Of a stretch of DNA of 60,074 bases, positions 37,255 through 46,093 are shown piece by piece; the first letter of the stretch is position 1, and the number at the start of each line of letters is the position of its first letter. The stretch is taken from positions 1 to 60,074 of the forward strand of contig NZ_LHZV01000051.1 in the NCBI RefSeq assembly GCF_001581005.1. The letters are read 5' to 3'. Under the pieces are notes generated by a model. That model saw only the letters and a list, made by a program, of their open reading frames with translations, made no database searches and was not told the DNA's origin. A program made the position numbers and the translations under genes. Origin of the DNA: Acetobacter orleanensis. Its GTDB lineage: Bacteria > Pseudomonadota > Alphaproteobacteria > Acetobacterales > Acetobacteraceae.

Positions 37255-39402
37255 ATGACCCATCGTTCCTGGCTTTACACCCTGACAGCCGCCACCTGTC
37301 TGGCAGGATGGAGCACGGTTGCCACAGCCGCCTCCCTGCCTTCCCCTCTGGCCGCATCCAACCCGTTTGCCACAGAAAGCACGCTGCCTTTCCACGCCCC
37401 ACGCTTTGATCTGATCAAGGACACGGACTACCAACCGGCGTTGGAGCAGGGCATGGCCGAACAGGCCAGCGAAATGGAGCAGATCGCCAACACGTCCGCA
37501 CCGGCGACCTTCGAGAACACCATCACCGCCATGGAACGCTCAGGCCGCCTGTTGGACCGCACGTTAGAAACCTTCAACGGTGTCTATTCCGCCAATACCA
37601 ACCCTGTTCTGGATAAGGTGCAGGAAGTGGTGGGGCCGAAACTGTCCGCGCATGAGGACAGCATTTACCTCAACCCCAAACTCTTCGCGCGTGTAAAGGA
37701 CCTACATGCCCACAAAGAGACGCTGGGGCTGAACGCTGAACAGAAGCAAGTTCTGGATGTTTACTACCAGAATTTCGTGCAGGCCGGAGCTCAGCTTTCT
37801 GATGCTGACAAAGCGAAACTGCGTGACCTGAACACCCGTCTGTCGAAACTGGAGACCGTGTTCCAGCAGAAACTGCTGGCCGGCACCAAGGCCTCCGCCC
37901 TCATTATCTCAGATAAAGCGAAGCTGGCAGGTCTGGATAATGGAGCCATCACAGCAGCGCTGACCGCCGCCAAAGACCGCAAACTTGAGAACAAATGGCT
38001 CCTGCCGTTGCAAAACACCACACAGCAGCCTGCCATGGAAAGCCTGACCGACCGTGAAACCCGTCAGGCCCTGTTTGAGCAGTCATGGACGCGCGTGGAA
38101 AAAGGCGGAGATAACGATACGCGCGACACAATCGCCACCATCGCACAGCTCCGCGCCCAGAAAGCAGCCTTGTTTGGCTACAAGAATTATGCAGCCTATG
38201 TTCTGGCGGACCAGATGGCTAAAACGCCGGAAGCCGTGCACAATTTTATTGCACAAATTGTGCCCGCCCTTGATGCGGAACAGAAGCGTGAAGCCGCTGA
38301 TATTCAGAACACCATCACCAAAAATGGCGCATCTTTCCAGCTCAAACCGTGGGACTGGCCCTATTACGCGGCGCAGGTTCGTAAAGCGCGCCTCAATTTT
38401 GATGAAAATCAGGTCAAACCCTATTTCGAGCTGAAGACCGTCTTGCAGGATGGTGTGTTTTTTGCCGCCAACCGCCTTTATGGCATTACCTTCAAGCAGC
38501 GCACAGATATTCCGACCTACAATCCGGATGTCATGGTGTTTGAAGTGTACGATAAAGACGGGTCTGAACTCGGCCTGATCTATTTCGATTACTTCCAGCG
38601 CGATAATAAGAACGGCGGTGCGTGGATGTCCAATTTTGTCGGACAGTCTACTCTGCTGGGCACAAAGCCGGTTGTGTATAACGTGGCCAATTTCACCAAA
38701 CCTGCAAAGGGCGAACCGGCCCTGATCAGCTTTGATGATGTCACCACCATGTTCCATGAATTCGGGCATGCTCTGCATGGTTTGTTTGCCAGCCAGACCT
38801 ACCCGATTATCTCCGGCACGTCCGTCGCACGGGACTTTGTGGAGTTCCCCTCTCAGTTTAACGAACACTGGGCGCTGAACCCCACGGTACTGGCGCATTA
38901 TGCCCGCCATTACAAAACGGGCGCGGCCATGCCGGAAAATCTGGTAGCCCTGCTGAAAAAAGCGGCGACCTTCAATCAGGGTTATCGTCTGGGTGAAGTT
39001 GTAAGTGCTGCAGAACTGGACATGGACTGGCACAGCCTTGGTGCCGATGCTCCGAAACAAGATGTCGATACGTTTGAAAAATCCGCTCTAAGCAAAATGG
39101 GGCTGGAAACAGACCTCGTGCCACCACGCTACCGGTCCAGCTACTTCCTGCATATCTGGTCCAATGGCTATTCAGCCGGGTATTACGCCTATCTGTGGAC
39201 CGAAATGCTGGATGACGACACGTTCGCATGGTTCGAGAAAAATGGTGGCCTGACCCGCAAGAATGGCGAACGCTTCCGCAGCATGATCCTCTCCCGCGGT
39301 CATACGCAGGATTACGGCCCGATGTTCCGCGCCTTCTACGGCAAGGACCCGGATATTGGCCCGATGCTGACGTTCCGTGGCCTGAACAGCTCCAAAAACT
39401 GA
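37255..39402 (+). CDS. dcp: Exported M3 family metallopeptidase (peptidyl-dipeptidase Dcp-like)
   Basis: Zinc peptidase that removes dipeptides from peptide C termini. The HEFGHALHG zinc motif lies near residues 501-509, with the third ligand Glu expected about 25-30 residues later in the DFVEFPSQFNEHW segment. A signal peptide (hydrophobic core about 7-21, ATAAS) indicates periplasmic location, unlike cytoplasmic E. coli Dcp. At 715 residues it is full length. GGAGAG lies upstream of the ATG. It is divergent from the TonB receptor, so a peptide-uptake role for the pair is possible but not shown. Confidence 0.92.
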   Translation: MTHRSWLYTLTAATCLAGWSTVATAASLPSPLAASNPFATESTLPFHAPRFDLIKDTDYQPALEQGMAEQASEMEQIANTSAPATFENTITAMERSGRLLDRTLETFNGVYSANTNPVLDKVQEVVGPKLSAHEDSIYLNPKLFARVKDLHAHKETLGLNAEQKQVLDVYYQNFVQAGAQLSDADKAKLRDLNTRLSKLETVFQQKLLAGTKASALIISDKAKLAGLDNGAITAALTAAKDRKLENKWLLPLQNTTQQPAMESLTDRETRQALFEQSWTRVEKGGDNDTRDTIATIAQLRAQKAALFGYKNYAAYVLADQMAKTPEAVHNFIAQIVPALDAEQKREAADIQNTITKNGASFQLKPWDWPYYAAQVRKARLNFDENQVKPYFELKTVLQDGVFFAANRLYGITFKQRTDIPTYNPDVMVFEVYDKDGSELGLIYFDYFQRDNKNGGAWMSNFVGQSTLLGTKPVVYNVANFTKPAKGEPALISFDDVTTMFHEFGHALHGLFASQTYPIISGTSVARDFVEFPSQFNEHWALNPTVLAHYARHYKTGAAMPENLVALLKKAATFNQGYRLGEVVSAAELDMDWHSLGADAPKQDVDTFEKSALSKMGLETDLVPPRYRSSYFLHIWSNGYSAGYYAYLWTEMLDDDTFAWFEKNGGLTRKNGERFRSMILSRGHTQDYGPMFRAFYGKDPDIGPMLTFRGLNSSKN

Positions 39403-39451
39403 TTTTGCTCTTTCGGGGGCGCTTTCGAGCACCCCGCTGAACCTTGCAAAA

Positions 39452-39486
39452 CGGCGGTTATTCTGCGCTCTGCGGGATAACCGCCG
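39452..39486 (-). terminator. Terminator overlapping the 3' end of the cysteine-repeat gene
   Basis: CGGCGGTTAT (39452-39461) and ATAACCGCCG (39477-39486) form a perfect 10-bp stem. On the - strand it is followed by TTTTGC. The stem includes the stop codon of the gene at 39458, so termination and the end of translation coincide. Confidence 0.7.
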
Positions 39487-39961
39487 TTCCTGTATAAGGG
39501 CCCTCGCAAAACGTAATCTGGCCCAGCGTCAGATCACACCGTGCATACGTGCCGTGCGGCTCTCGAACGACGGCACGACCAGTGTAAAACCCAGCACAGA
39601 ACCGCACCGTGCCGAGCGTGACATCACACAAATGAAAGCCCCCCTCCTCCCGCACCACCGCCTGTCCGGTATAGGGGGCGCCACAAAACACCGGCCGCCC
39701 GATTGTCAGATCACACCGGGCAATATGGTCGAACTCCTGCTGCTGAAAACCAACCCCGTCGCCTCCAGAAGCCAGTCCGGTCTGTGTCATCAAGCATGTG
39801 CCACTCACGATCAGACACAATATCAAGACAGCCACTCTGAGAAGAGGTTTCCGCGTTATCTGACGCCACATCGTTTGTTGCTCTATCCCATGCTGCTCAG
39901 TCCCCCGCCCACGACGTGGTCCAAAATGATACGGATGTCTGGCACACACTATAAGAAGCAC
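39458..39961 (-). CDS. Exported/membrane-anchored protein with three cysteine-paired repeats
   Basis: A 167-residue protein with one hydrophobic segment (about residues 42-58, VAVLILCLIVSGTCLM). Three tandem repeats of about 30 residues follow, each of the form CDLTLGxxxFCxGxYTGxAVV (about 83-105, 112-133 and 143-163). Each repeat has two cysteines about ten residues apart. The longest frame uses a GTG at 39961 with AAGGAG six bases upstream. An ATG at 39871 would give a conventional signal peptide but has a weak ribosome site. I recognise no family. The repeats are probably outside the cytoplasm, where the cysteines could form disulfides. Confidence 0.75.
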   Translation of the reverse strand: MLLIVCARHPYHFGPRRGRGTEQHGIEQQTMWRQITRKPLLRVAVLILCLIVSGTCLMTQTGLASGGDGVGFQQQEFDHIARCDLTIGRPVFCGAPYTGQAVVREEGGFHLCDVTLGTVRFCAGFYTGRAVVREPHGTYARCDLTLGQITFCEGPYTGTAVIPQSAE

Positions 39962-40075
39962 ACACTACTCCTTGCATGATAGCACGCCACAAGGCTCAGG
40001 AACCCCATGCCCTGCGAAGCATTGTCCATGCGTTTTCTCTCCGATAAAAAAAATGAAAAAACTCAAAAAACTCGC

Positions 40076-40104
40076 TTGACGCTCCCCAGAAACCCCTCTA
40101 AATC
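40076..40104 (+). promoter_or_regulatory. tRNA-Glu promoter
   Basis: TTGACG (40076-40081) and TAAATC (40099-40104) are separated by 17 bases, a good sigma-70-type promoter, and lie 21 bases before the mature tRNA. Confidence 0.7.
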
Positions 40105-40124
40105 AAGGCCCAACGCAGCCTCTT

Positions 40125-40200
40125 GTCCCGTTCGTCTAGAGGCCTAGGACACCGCCCTTTCACGGCGGCAACACGGGTTCGAATCCCGTACGGGACGCCA
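40125..40200 (+). tRNA. gltX-tRNA (trnE): tRNA-Glu (anticodon TTC)
   Basis: A full cloverleaf is visible: acceptor stem GTCCCGT pairing with ACGGGAC, the anticodon arm CCGCCCTTTCACGGCGG with anticodon TTC, the T-arm CGGGTTCGAATCCCG, and an encoded CCA at 40198-40200. The adjacent integrase suggests that its 3' end served as an attachment site for an integrated element while leaving the tRNA intact. Confidence 0.95.
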
Positions 40201-40295
40201 TTGTTTTCATTGGCTTTTTTGGCGAAACTCTTCCAAAAAATATTAGTTTTTGCACCATTTTTGCACCATCGCGAGGAACGTCGTAGTATCTTCTC

Positions 40296-41480
40296 ATGGT
40301 GGAAGATATCAACACGCCGGCAGGTGATGTCATGAGCGGGCGTACAGATCCCGCCACAGGCAAGGCTTTACCGCGCGGCGTAAGCTATCGTGGCCCCAGG
40401 CAATACATGACCCGTAAGGTGGTCGATGGCCGCCGGGTGCAGCAGACTTTCTCCACTGCGGCACAGGCCCGACGCTGGCTCAATGAAACAGCCGCCAAAG
40501 CAGAGCTTGGCCAGTTCACAGATACACGCCCTCTCGACAAGATGACGATTGGCACACTTGTTGAACGGTATCGCGATGAGTGCATGGCCGATCGGAAAGC
40601 TGACAGGATCGGGCATATCCCGGCCATTCTGCGCGACACCGTACTGTCTTCGGTACGATTATCGAAATTCTCAGCCGCAGACGTCCGTGGCTTCCGTGAA
40701 CGTATGACCGCGGCCGGATATGCAGCCGCGACTGTGGTGAAACGCCTTAATCTTTTGGCCTCTATTATCCAGCATGCCATCTCGGAATGGGATATCGCCA
40801 TCGTCAATCATGCGTCTGGCCGCGTTGTAAAACGACCCGAGGGGGCTGACAAAAAGCGTAACCGACGCCTCAAGGAAAATCGGGACTCTTCCCTTCCTGG
40901 AGAATTTGAACGCCTGATTGAAGCCGTCAGCGCCTCCCCTCACCCGGATGATGTCTGGCTTGTGCGATGGTCGATTGAGCAAGGCACACGCCGGGGCGAA
41001 GCCCTCCAGCTTCGCTGGGGCGACATTGACCTTCAGCGTCGCACCCTGAAGCTGGGCGGCGAAAGCGGAAAGACCAAGACGCATCGCCATCAGGAAGAGC
41101 ACGGGCCAGAGATACGCCCCCTCACGCCGGGGGCACGTCGCCTCCTGATCGAGAAGCTTGCAACGCTTCCGTATCAGCCCAAGCCAACACAGCGCCTCTT
41201 TGATGTCGGGTCTGAAGCGGCGTTCAGTGTTCGATATGGCCGTATGGTACGAGAGGCCGGACTGAAAGATCTGACCTTTCACGACCTGAGACATGAAGCA
41301 ACCAGCCGGTTAGCAAAATTGCTGCCCAATCCGCTCGACCTCAAACGCGTGACCGGTCATCGCGACCTGAAATCACTGGATCGCTATTATCAGCCCGTTC
41401 CTGAAGACATCAGTCGTCAGATTGAAGAGGCTGAACGTGTATTGGGTATGCTGTCAGAAGAGAAACTGCTGAAGGACTGA
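40296..41480 (+). CDS. int: Tyrosine recombinase / site-specific integrase
   Basis: A 394-residue phage-type integrase. The N-terminal arm-binding and SAM-like core-binding domains span about residues 20-180. The catalytic domain contains the first Arg in EQGTRRGEALQLRW (about 231-244), the HDLRHEATSRL box (about 332-342), the TGHRD box (about 354-358) and the tyrosine nucleophile in LDRYYQPV (about 362-369). It starts 96 bases after the tRNA-Glu gene, the usual arrangement for an element inserted at a tRNA 3' end. An internal ATG at 40332 is an alternative start. Confidence 0.95.
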   Translation: MVEDINTPAGDVMSGRTDPATGKALPRGVSYRGPRQYMTRKVVDGRRVQQTFSTAAQARRWLNETAAKAELGQFTDTRPLDKMTIGTLVERYRDECMADRKADRIGHIPAILRDTVLSSVRLSKFSAADVRGFRERMTAAGYAAATVVKRLNLLASIIQHAISEWDIAIVNHASGRVVKRPEGADKKRNRRLKENRDSSLPGEFERLIEAVSASPHPDDVWLVRWSIEQGTRRGEALQLRWGDIDLQRRTLKLGGESGKTKTHRHQEEHGPEIRPLTPGARRLLIEKLATLPYQPKPTQRLFDVGSEAAFSVRYGRMVREAGLKDLTFHDLRHEATSRLAKLLPNPLDLKRVTGHRDLKSLDRYYQPVPEDISRQIEEAERVLGMLSEEKLLKD

Positions 41481-41661
41481 GGTCTCTTCATCTCCAGTCA
41501 GATCCCCCTCACTTCGCCAGAAAATGAAATGAAAGATCAGAGAAAGAATTTTCTTTCTCTGATCTCTCGTCCTGTGCTATCAGGTTTTCACGGTTCAACA
41601 CCGTTCTTCTCCCCCCAAAAAACAATCTGGAATCTTGTGTCTTTTGGGGAGTCCTGCATCC

Positions 41662-42036
41662 TTGGCCCAGTCACCCGTCACGCCTAAAGTTTTGCGCTAT
41701 CGCGATGCCGCAACCTATCTGGGCATTAGCCATGGCCGATTACGGAATCTGGTCAGCGAGGGACGTGGTCCAGCTTCCGTAACCTATGGCAAACGGGACA
41801 GGGCTTTTCCAATCGCCGCTCTGGATGCGTTTATCGATCAGCGGACAACTGGCTATCAACCCGCTACGCCAGAACCCGTCACGGTCAAACGTCGACCTGG
41901 CCGTCCCCGCAAGACCGAACAACGCAGTCAGAAACAGATGGCGCATTGGACCGCAGTCATGATGGCACTGTTCATGACCTATCTTCTTTGGGCCTATGGT
42001 TTTCTTGGTCTTGCAACAGGTTTCATGACAAACTGA
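41662..42036 (+). CDS. Excisionase-like HTH protein with AT-hook and C-terminal membrane helix
   Basis: The first part (about residues 8-62) is a helix-turn-helix of the excisionase/MerR type: VLRYRDAATYLGISHGRLRNLV, then GRGPAS and a basic wing ending AFPIAALDAFID. Next is an AT-hook-like KRRPGRPRK (about 82-90). The C terminus (about 102-122) is a single hydrophobic helix, MMALFMTYLLWAYGFLGLAT. The start is a TTG. 41662 has GGGGAG ten bases upstream, and 41635 is a longer TTG option. Its place after the integrase suits a directionality factor or element regulator. A DNA-binding protein tethered to the membrane would be unusual. Confidence 0.65.
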   Translation: MAQSPVTPKVLRYRDAATYLGISHGRLRNLVSEGRGPASVTYGKRDRAFPIAALDAFIDQRTTGYQPATPEPVTVKRRPGRPRKTEQRSQKQMAHWTAVMMALFMTYLLWAYGFLGLATGFMTN

Positions 42037-42232
42037 GAACCATTAAAAAAACAGCACTCCTCGCTTTTGCCCGCGAGAAAACAAGCCTGTCATATCCGGA
42101 AGGTTCTGTTCGCTCTCTGGGTACAATACAGATGCATCAGATATTCTGACGATCACCAAAATGTACACTGAAGATAACTTCCGCTTACGTCTCTACGGAA
42201 TTCAGAAACACCGGCCTCTCTTTCTTCATTGA

Positions 42233-42499
42233 AGTGCCTATCTCCAATTTCGGGGTACGGGAGCCAATTTTGACCTGACCTTTTCCCAACATAAACGGCA
42301 CCTGAACAAGCCAACGCAGGTCACCCTTCATTCCTTTCGCCATCTGGTTTCAACAACGCTCAGAAATCAGGAAAGTCACATTCGAGAGCTTTGGCTTCAT
42401 GACCTGTTAGGCCGTGAAGCCACCCATAACCGCCAGGACACAACCCAAAGAAAGATTCACCTTCGCTCAACCGAACACCTCTTTCCAATCAATGTATGA
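42233..42499 (+). pseudogene. Decayed tyrosine integrase C-terminal fragment
   Basis: This frame has no start codon and is open only from 42233. It reads LNKPTQVTLHSFRHLVSTTL, then RNQESHIRELWLHDLLGREATHNRQ. The HSFRH and LLG-H segments resemble the second Arg box and the GH box of phage-type tyrosine recombinases, but the N-terminal two thirds and the catalytic tyrosine are missing. It looks like the remnant of an older integrated element next to the intact integrase gene. Confidence 0.6.
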
Positions 42500-42514
42500 C
42501 AGGAAATCGGTCGC

Positions 42515-42847
42515 TTAATTCAAGGCCCAACAGCGTGACGTCGGCACATTCTGATCTGTCTGGGGATTAGGTGCAGTTAACACACACAACACCGTCTGCT
42601 TACGCCCTTCTATTGTTAAAAGAACCCCTTGCCCCGAATAGTCCGTCGTGCTGATGACCTTGAAGCCCTTGTTCAATAACTCGGTCAAAGACATCGGGAG
42701 CGGTTTCAACATCGTGGGAACCGCTAAAGGACTATAGGGAGATTTCACACCTGATTGTGGCAACCAGTCCCCCGATGACTGGGCAAAACAACCAACAGGC
42801 CCTAAAAGACCAAGAGCTGTCGCGAGGATAAAACTGGCTTTTCGCAT
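42515..42847 (-). CDS. Exported hypothetical protein (110 aa)
   Basis: A signal peptide is clear: MRKASFILATALGLLGPVGC then FAQS (cleavage near residue 24). The mature part is about 86 residues with two cysteines near the C terminus (VLCVLTAP and TSRCWALN) that could form a disulfide. AAGGGA lies eight bases upstream of the ATG at 42847, which is preferred to the ATG at 42874. I know no family. Similar small secreted proteins are common on mobile elements of acetic acid bacteria, so its role is open. Confidence 0.7.
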   Translation of the reverse strand: MRKASFILATALGLLGPVGCFAQSSGDWLPQSGVKSPYSPLAVPTMLKPLPMSLTELLNKGFKVISTTDYSGQGVLLTIEGRKQTVLCVLTAPNPQTDQNVPTSRCWALN

Positions 42848-42929
42848 GAGACTTTTCCCTTCTAATGCTGCCATAGCCTGTAACGGACTGTCTCCTGTCT
42901 ATCATACCAGACTGTAAGGGAGAACTTCT

Positions 42930-43820
42930 GTGAAACACGCGCCTTTGGAAGCCCAAGCACGCACCTTGGAAGCCACGGGCGCTTACCGGGTCTTACGTCG
43001 TATCGCACCCCTTCCGCTTGAGACGCAGGGGCCACGTGATCACACCCGTATAGGCCTTTTTCTGGATCTGGAAACGACCGGCCTCGACCCGGCCTGTCAT
43101 GAAATCATCGAATTCGGGATGGTGCCGTTTGTCTATACGCTGGATGGCCGCATTCTCGGCACCTTACCAGCCTTCAATCGTCTGAGAGAGCCTTCCCACC
43201 CCATCCCTCCCGAAATAACCGCCCTCACCGGCATCACACAGGAGATGGTTGCAGGTAAAACCATAGCCCCTGAAGAGGTCGCCCAGTTCGCGACACAGGC
43301 AGCCCTCATCGTTGCCCATAATGCCAGATTTGACAGGCTGTTTGCCGAACGCTTCTGGGAGGGGTTTTCCACAGTGCCCTGGGCCTGCTCCATGGAAGAT
43401 GTGCCCTGGCAGGCAGAAGGCTTTGAAGGGCGCAGCCTTGGCTATCTCGTCATGCAGGCCGGATGGTTTTTTGATGGACACCGGGCCGCCGATGATTGTC
43501 TGGCTGGTGTTACCCTGCTCACCACACGTCTGCCTAAAACACAGACCCCAGCCCTCTCCGCCCTGCTTCAGGAAGCGCGGCAACCCCGCTGGCAGATCTG
43601 GGCAGAAAATGCGCCTTTTGATCTCAAAGAGAAACTCAAGGCCCGTGGCTACCGCTGGAATGACGGCACCGATGGTCGCCCCAAAGCGTGGTTTACGGAA
43701 GTGCCACAAGCCCAAAAAGAAGACGAACTGCATTTCCTGAAAACGGAAATCTATCTTCGTGAGGTCGCTCTACTCACCCGTGAAATTACCGCATGGGATC
43801 GTTTCTCACACCGCGCCTGA
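42930..43820 (+). CDS. DnaQ-like 3'-5' exonuclease (DEDDh)
   Basis: A 296-residue protein with an RNase H-fold exonuclease domain like DNA polymerase III epsilon. ExoI is FLDLETTGLD (Asp46 and Glu48), ExoII is VAHNARFDRLF (about 131-141) and ExoIII is DGHRAADDC (His about 185, Asp about 189), so all catalytic residues are present. About 90 extra C-terminal residues (from about 207) contain NAPFDLKEKLKARGYRW and a Trp-rich segment. The start is GTG with AAGGGAGA upstream. It is not in a replication operon; it probably belongs to the mobile element. Confidence 0.88.
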   Translation: MKHAPLEAQARTLEATGAYRVLRRIAPLPLETQGPRDHTRIGLFLDLETTGLDPACHEIIEFGMVPFVYTLDGRILGTLPAFNRLREPSHPIPPEITALTGITQEMVAGKTIAPEEVAQFATQAALIVAHNARFDRLFAERFWEGFSTVPWACSMEDVPWQAEGFEGRSLGYLVMQAGWFFDGHRAADDCLAGVTLLTTRLPKTQTPALSALLQEARQPRWQIWAENAPFDLKEKLKARGYRWNDGTDGRPKAWFTEVPQAQKEDELHFLKTEIYLREVALLTREITAWDRFSHRA

Positions 43821-43955
43821 AACACACCTTTCCATTCTCATCTTCCCTTACTCTTCGGCATGACAACAGCAGACTGACGGCAATCGCCCTCAAAGCAGAA
43901 AAATTCAGCAGAGCTTGCCTGAATTTGTTTTTTTTGGTGACCGCTCAAAGTACAG

Positions 43956-45380
43956 TCACGTCGAAGGTTGTCGAGGTTCGCGGCTATTTTCTGGGTGGTT
44001 GATGAAGCGCGTCGTGAGCAGCAGAACGCCATGAAATAACGCGAGCACTCCAAATGCTTCCGCAAAAGCCTCTGATGGGATATGAGACGGACCGGTTGTC
44101 GCGAGCCGCCATCCAAGGAATGTGGCGCACACCGTGGTCAACGTCGGCCCCCCGATCCTTTGCATGATGTTCAGCGCGGTCGTTGCCATGGGAATATCGT
44201 CCCGAGCGATCGACGCATACCCCGCGCTCATCGCCGGAATGCCCACGGCTCCTCCGCCACCACCGCGCAGAAGCAGGGCGACGCTCAGCAGGGCAACGTT
44301 CAGACCGCTATAGGCAAGCACCACCAAAATCACTGTTCCGACCAACGAGATAAGAGCCCCGCAACCGGTCAGATCGCGCGCGTCAAACCGGTCACTCAGA
44401 CGCCCAATGAGCGGATAGACGCACATCATCCCCAGACCCAGGGGTGCCATGAACAGGCCCGTCCGCTCGGGCGAGACACCGCAGGCGTGGATCAGCCATA
44501 TGGGTAGAAGCATCTGACCAGCGAACGATACCCCGTTCGTCAGAAACATGATGATCGCCGACACCGAAAAGGCAGGCGCACGCAGCAGGCGCAGGTCGAT
44601 CAGCGCGTCATCACCCTTGCGTCGCGCGGATCGGACATACAGGACGAACAGCACGAGGGACGCGCCTAAGGTCGCCTGTCCATAAGGCCGGGCGACATGA
44701 TCCATGCCGTAAAGAAACGAGACGAGAGCGGGCGCGAGAAATCCTAGCCCTGTCAGGTCAAGTGGACGGAAACGCTCGTCATGTCGATCGTCAGGGAGAA
44801 ACAGAACGGCAAGGGCAAAAGCCGCAAGCCCGACCGGCACATTGAGAAGAAAAATCCATCGCCAGGACGCGACGGAGAGAATGGCACCGGCGACGACGGG
44901 TCCAAGAAGCGGCGCGAGCAGAACAGGTGCCGTCATCGCGCTCGCGACCCTCGGCATCTGTCGGCCCGCCACACGAGCTACTGTCATCTGCGCCATAGGG
45001 GCGAGCAGTCCGCCCGCCATGCCTTGCAGCAGCCGGAATACGATCAGGGACGGCGCAGACCACGCTAGTGCGCACAGGCCTGATGTCAGCGTGAAGGCAC
45101 CGAAGCACCATAAATAGACCGCTCGCCCCCCGAGGCGGCTTACGAGCCATCCATTCAGTGGCAACGTCAGGGCGAGCGCCAGCAGATAGCCGCTGACCAC
45201 CCATTGAATGTGTGAAAACGGAGCGTGCAGGGTCGCGACGAGATCTGGTAGCGACACATTGACGATCGTGGCGTCCAGTTGCGCCATGAAAGATCCGACC
45301 GCCGCGACGCTCACGATTTTCCAGGTGCCCGGAGGCAGTTGATCCGGGTCTAAGGCTGGCAACGACGTTCTGGCGTTCAT
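43956..45380 (-). CDS. MFS multidrug exporter (DHA2/EmrB type)
   Basis: A 474-residue inner-membrane drug:proton antiporter with about 12-14 helices. Motif D1-like QLDATIVNVSLPDL is in helix 1 (about 34-47), and the motif A-like segment GWLVSRLGGRAVYL lies at about 77-90. LLQGMAGGLLAPMAQ and a motif C-like PLLGPVVAG stretch follow. It is preceded by an isochorismatase-like gene on the same strand (48-base gap), and both diverge from a TetR regulator, the standard plan for a repressor-controlled efflux module. The substrate is unknown. Confidence 0.92.
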   Translation of the reverse strand: MNARTSLPALDPDQLPPGTWKIVSVAAVGSFMAQLDATIVNVSLPDLVATLHAPFSHIQWVVSGYLLALALTLPLNGWLVSRLGGRAVYLWCFGAFTLTSGLCALAWSAPSLIVFRLLQGMAGGLLAPMAQMTVARVAGRQMPRVASAMTAPVLLAPLLGPVVAGAILSVASWRWIFLLNVPVGLAAFALAVLFLPDDRHDERFRPLDLTGLGFLAPALVSFLYGMDHVARPYGQATLGASLVLFVLYVRSARRKGDDALIDLRLLRAPAFSVSAIIMFLTNGVSFAGQMLLPIWLIHACGVSPERTGLFMAPLGLGMMCVYPLIGRLSDRFDARDLTGCGALISLVGTVILVVLAYSGLNVALLSVALLLRGGGGGAVGIPAMSAGYASIARDDIPMATTALNIMQRIGGPTLTTVCATFLGWRLATTGPSHIPSEAFAEAFGVLALFHGVLLLTTRFINHPENSREPRQPST

Positions 45381-45428
45381 GAATGATCTCGCGGGAAACC
45401 GTGAGACGCGCAGACATGAGCCATGCGT

Positions 45429-45995
45429 TTACGCATCCAGCGCGATCGCGTCGCTCGTCGTCACCCGGCCAAGACGGGGAAAAATCTCTTCGCAGGCAAA
45501 GCGCTGCATCTCTTCGGTGAATGTGGACATGATATCCTCGACGAGCACGACGTTATATCCGTGCTCATGCGCCGCTCTGGCGGTAGATTCCACACCCAGA
45601 TTGGTGGCGATTCCACCGACCACGATGGTCGTGATCCCGCGTCGCCGCAGTTGGAGGTCAAGATCCGTGCCGTAGAAGGCACCCCATTGCCGTTTCGTGA
45701 TACGCAGATCATTCGGTCCGGCGAGCCCGTCAACCAGTTCGGTCCAGTCGGGAGCAAAGCCTCCGGGCGGCGAAAAGGAGCGATCGACGACCGCATGCAC
45801 CGCGTCCGCGAAATCGGGCGCGAACGCGACATTCACCAGAATGACGGGAGCACCGGCGGCCCGGAAACGCGCCGCGAGTTCTTTCGATCGTTCGACGATC
45901 GTGGCCCCCGGTATCGGGGCCAAAGGCAGTCCCGTGATTCCCTTCTGGAGATCGATCAGGACGAGGGCCGTCCGGGTGGGCGGAAGTGAAATCAT
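45429..45995 (-). CDS. Isochorismatase-like cysteine hydrolase
   Basis: A 188-residue protein of the isochorismatase/nicotinamidase fold. The catalytic Asp lies in TALVLIDLQKGI (about residue 14), the Lys in the ITKRQWGAFYGTDLD segment (about 101) and the nucleophile-site region is TTIVVGGIATNLGVESTARAA (about 122-142). In that segment the usual cysteine position reads alanine or threonine (GGIATNLG instead of xGxxTxxCV), so it may not be a typical Cys hydrolase. It is co-transcribed with the MFS exporter and divergent from the TetR gene. It may modify the exported compound. Confidence 0.85.
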   Translation of the reverse strand: MISLPPTRTALVLIDLQKGITGLPLAPIPGATIVERSKELAARFRAAGAPVILVNVAFAPDFADAVHAVVDRSFSPPGGFAPDWTELVDGLAGPNDLRITKRQWGAFYGTDLDLQLRRRGITTIVVGGIATNLGVESTARAAHEHGYNVVLVEDIMSTFTEEMQRFACEEIFPRLGRVTTSDAIALDA

Positions 45996-46068
45996 GGCGT
46001 GAGCTTCCCTGTTGACGTTCGCGCGACCGTCCCGAAGCGTTGTCCAGACCGCACGGAACCGTTAGAAG

Positions 46069-46084
46069 TTGAGCATATACTCAA
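46069..46084. promoter_or_regulatory. Operator-like palindrome 1 (TetR)
   Basis: TTGAG (46069-46073) and CTCAA (46080-46084) flank six bases in the gap between the divergent isochorismatase/MFS and TetR genes. The half-site is repeated in palindrome 2. Confidence 0.7.
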
Positions 46085-46093
46085 ACAGGAGCA

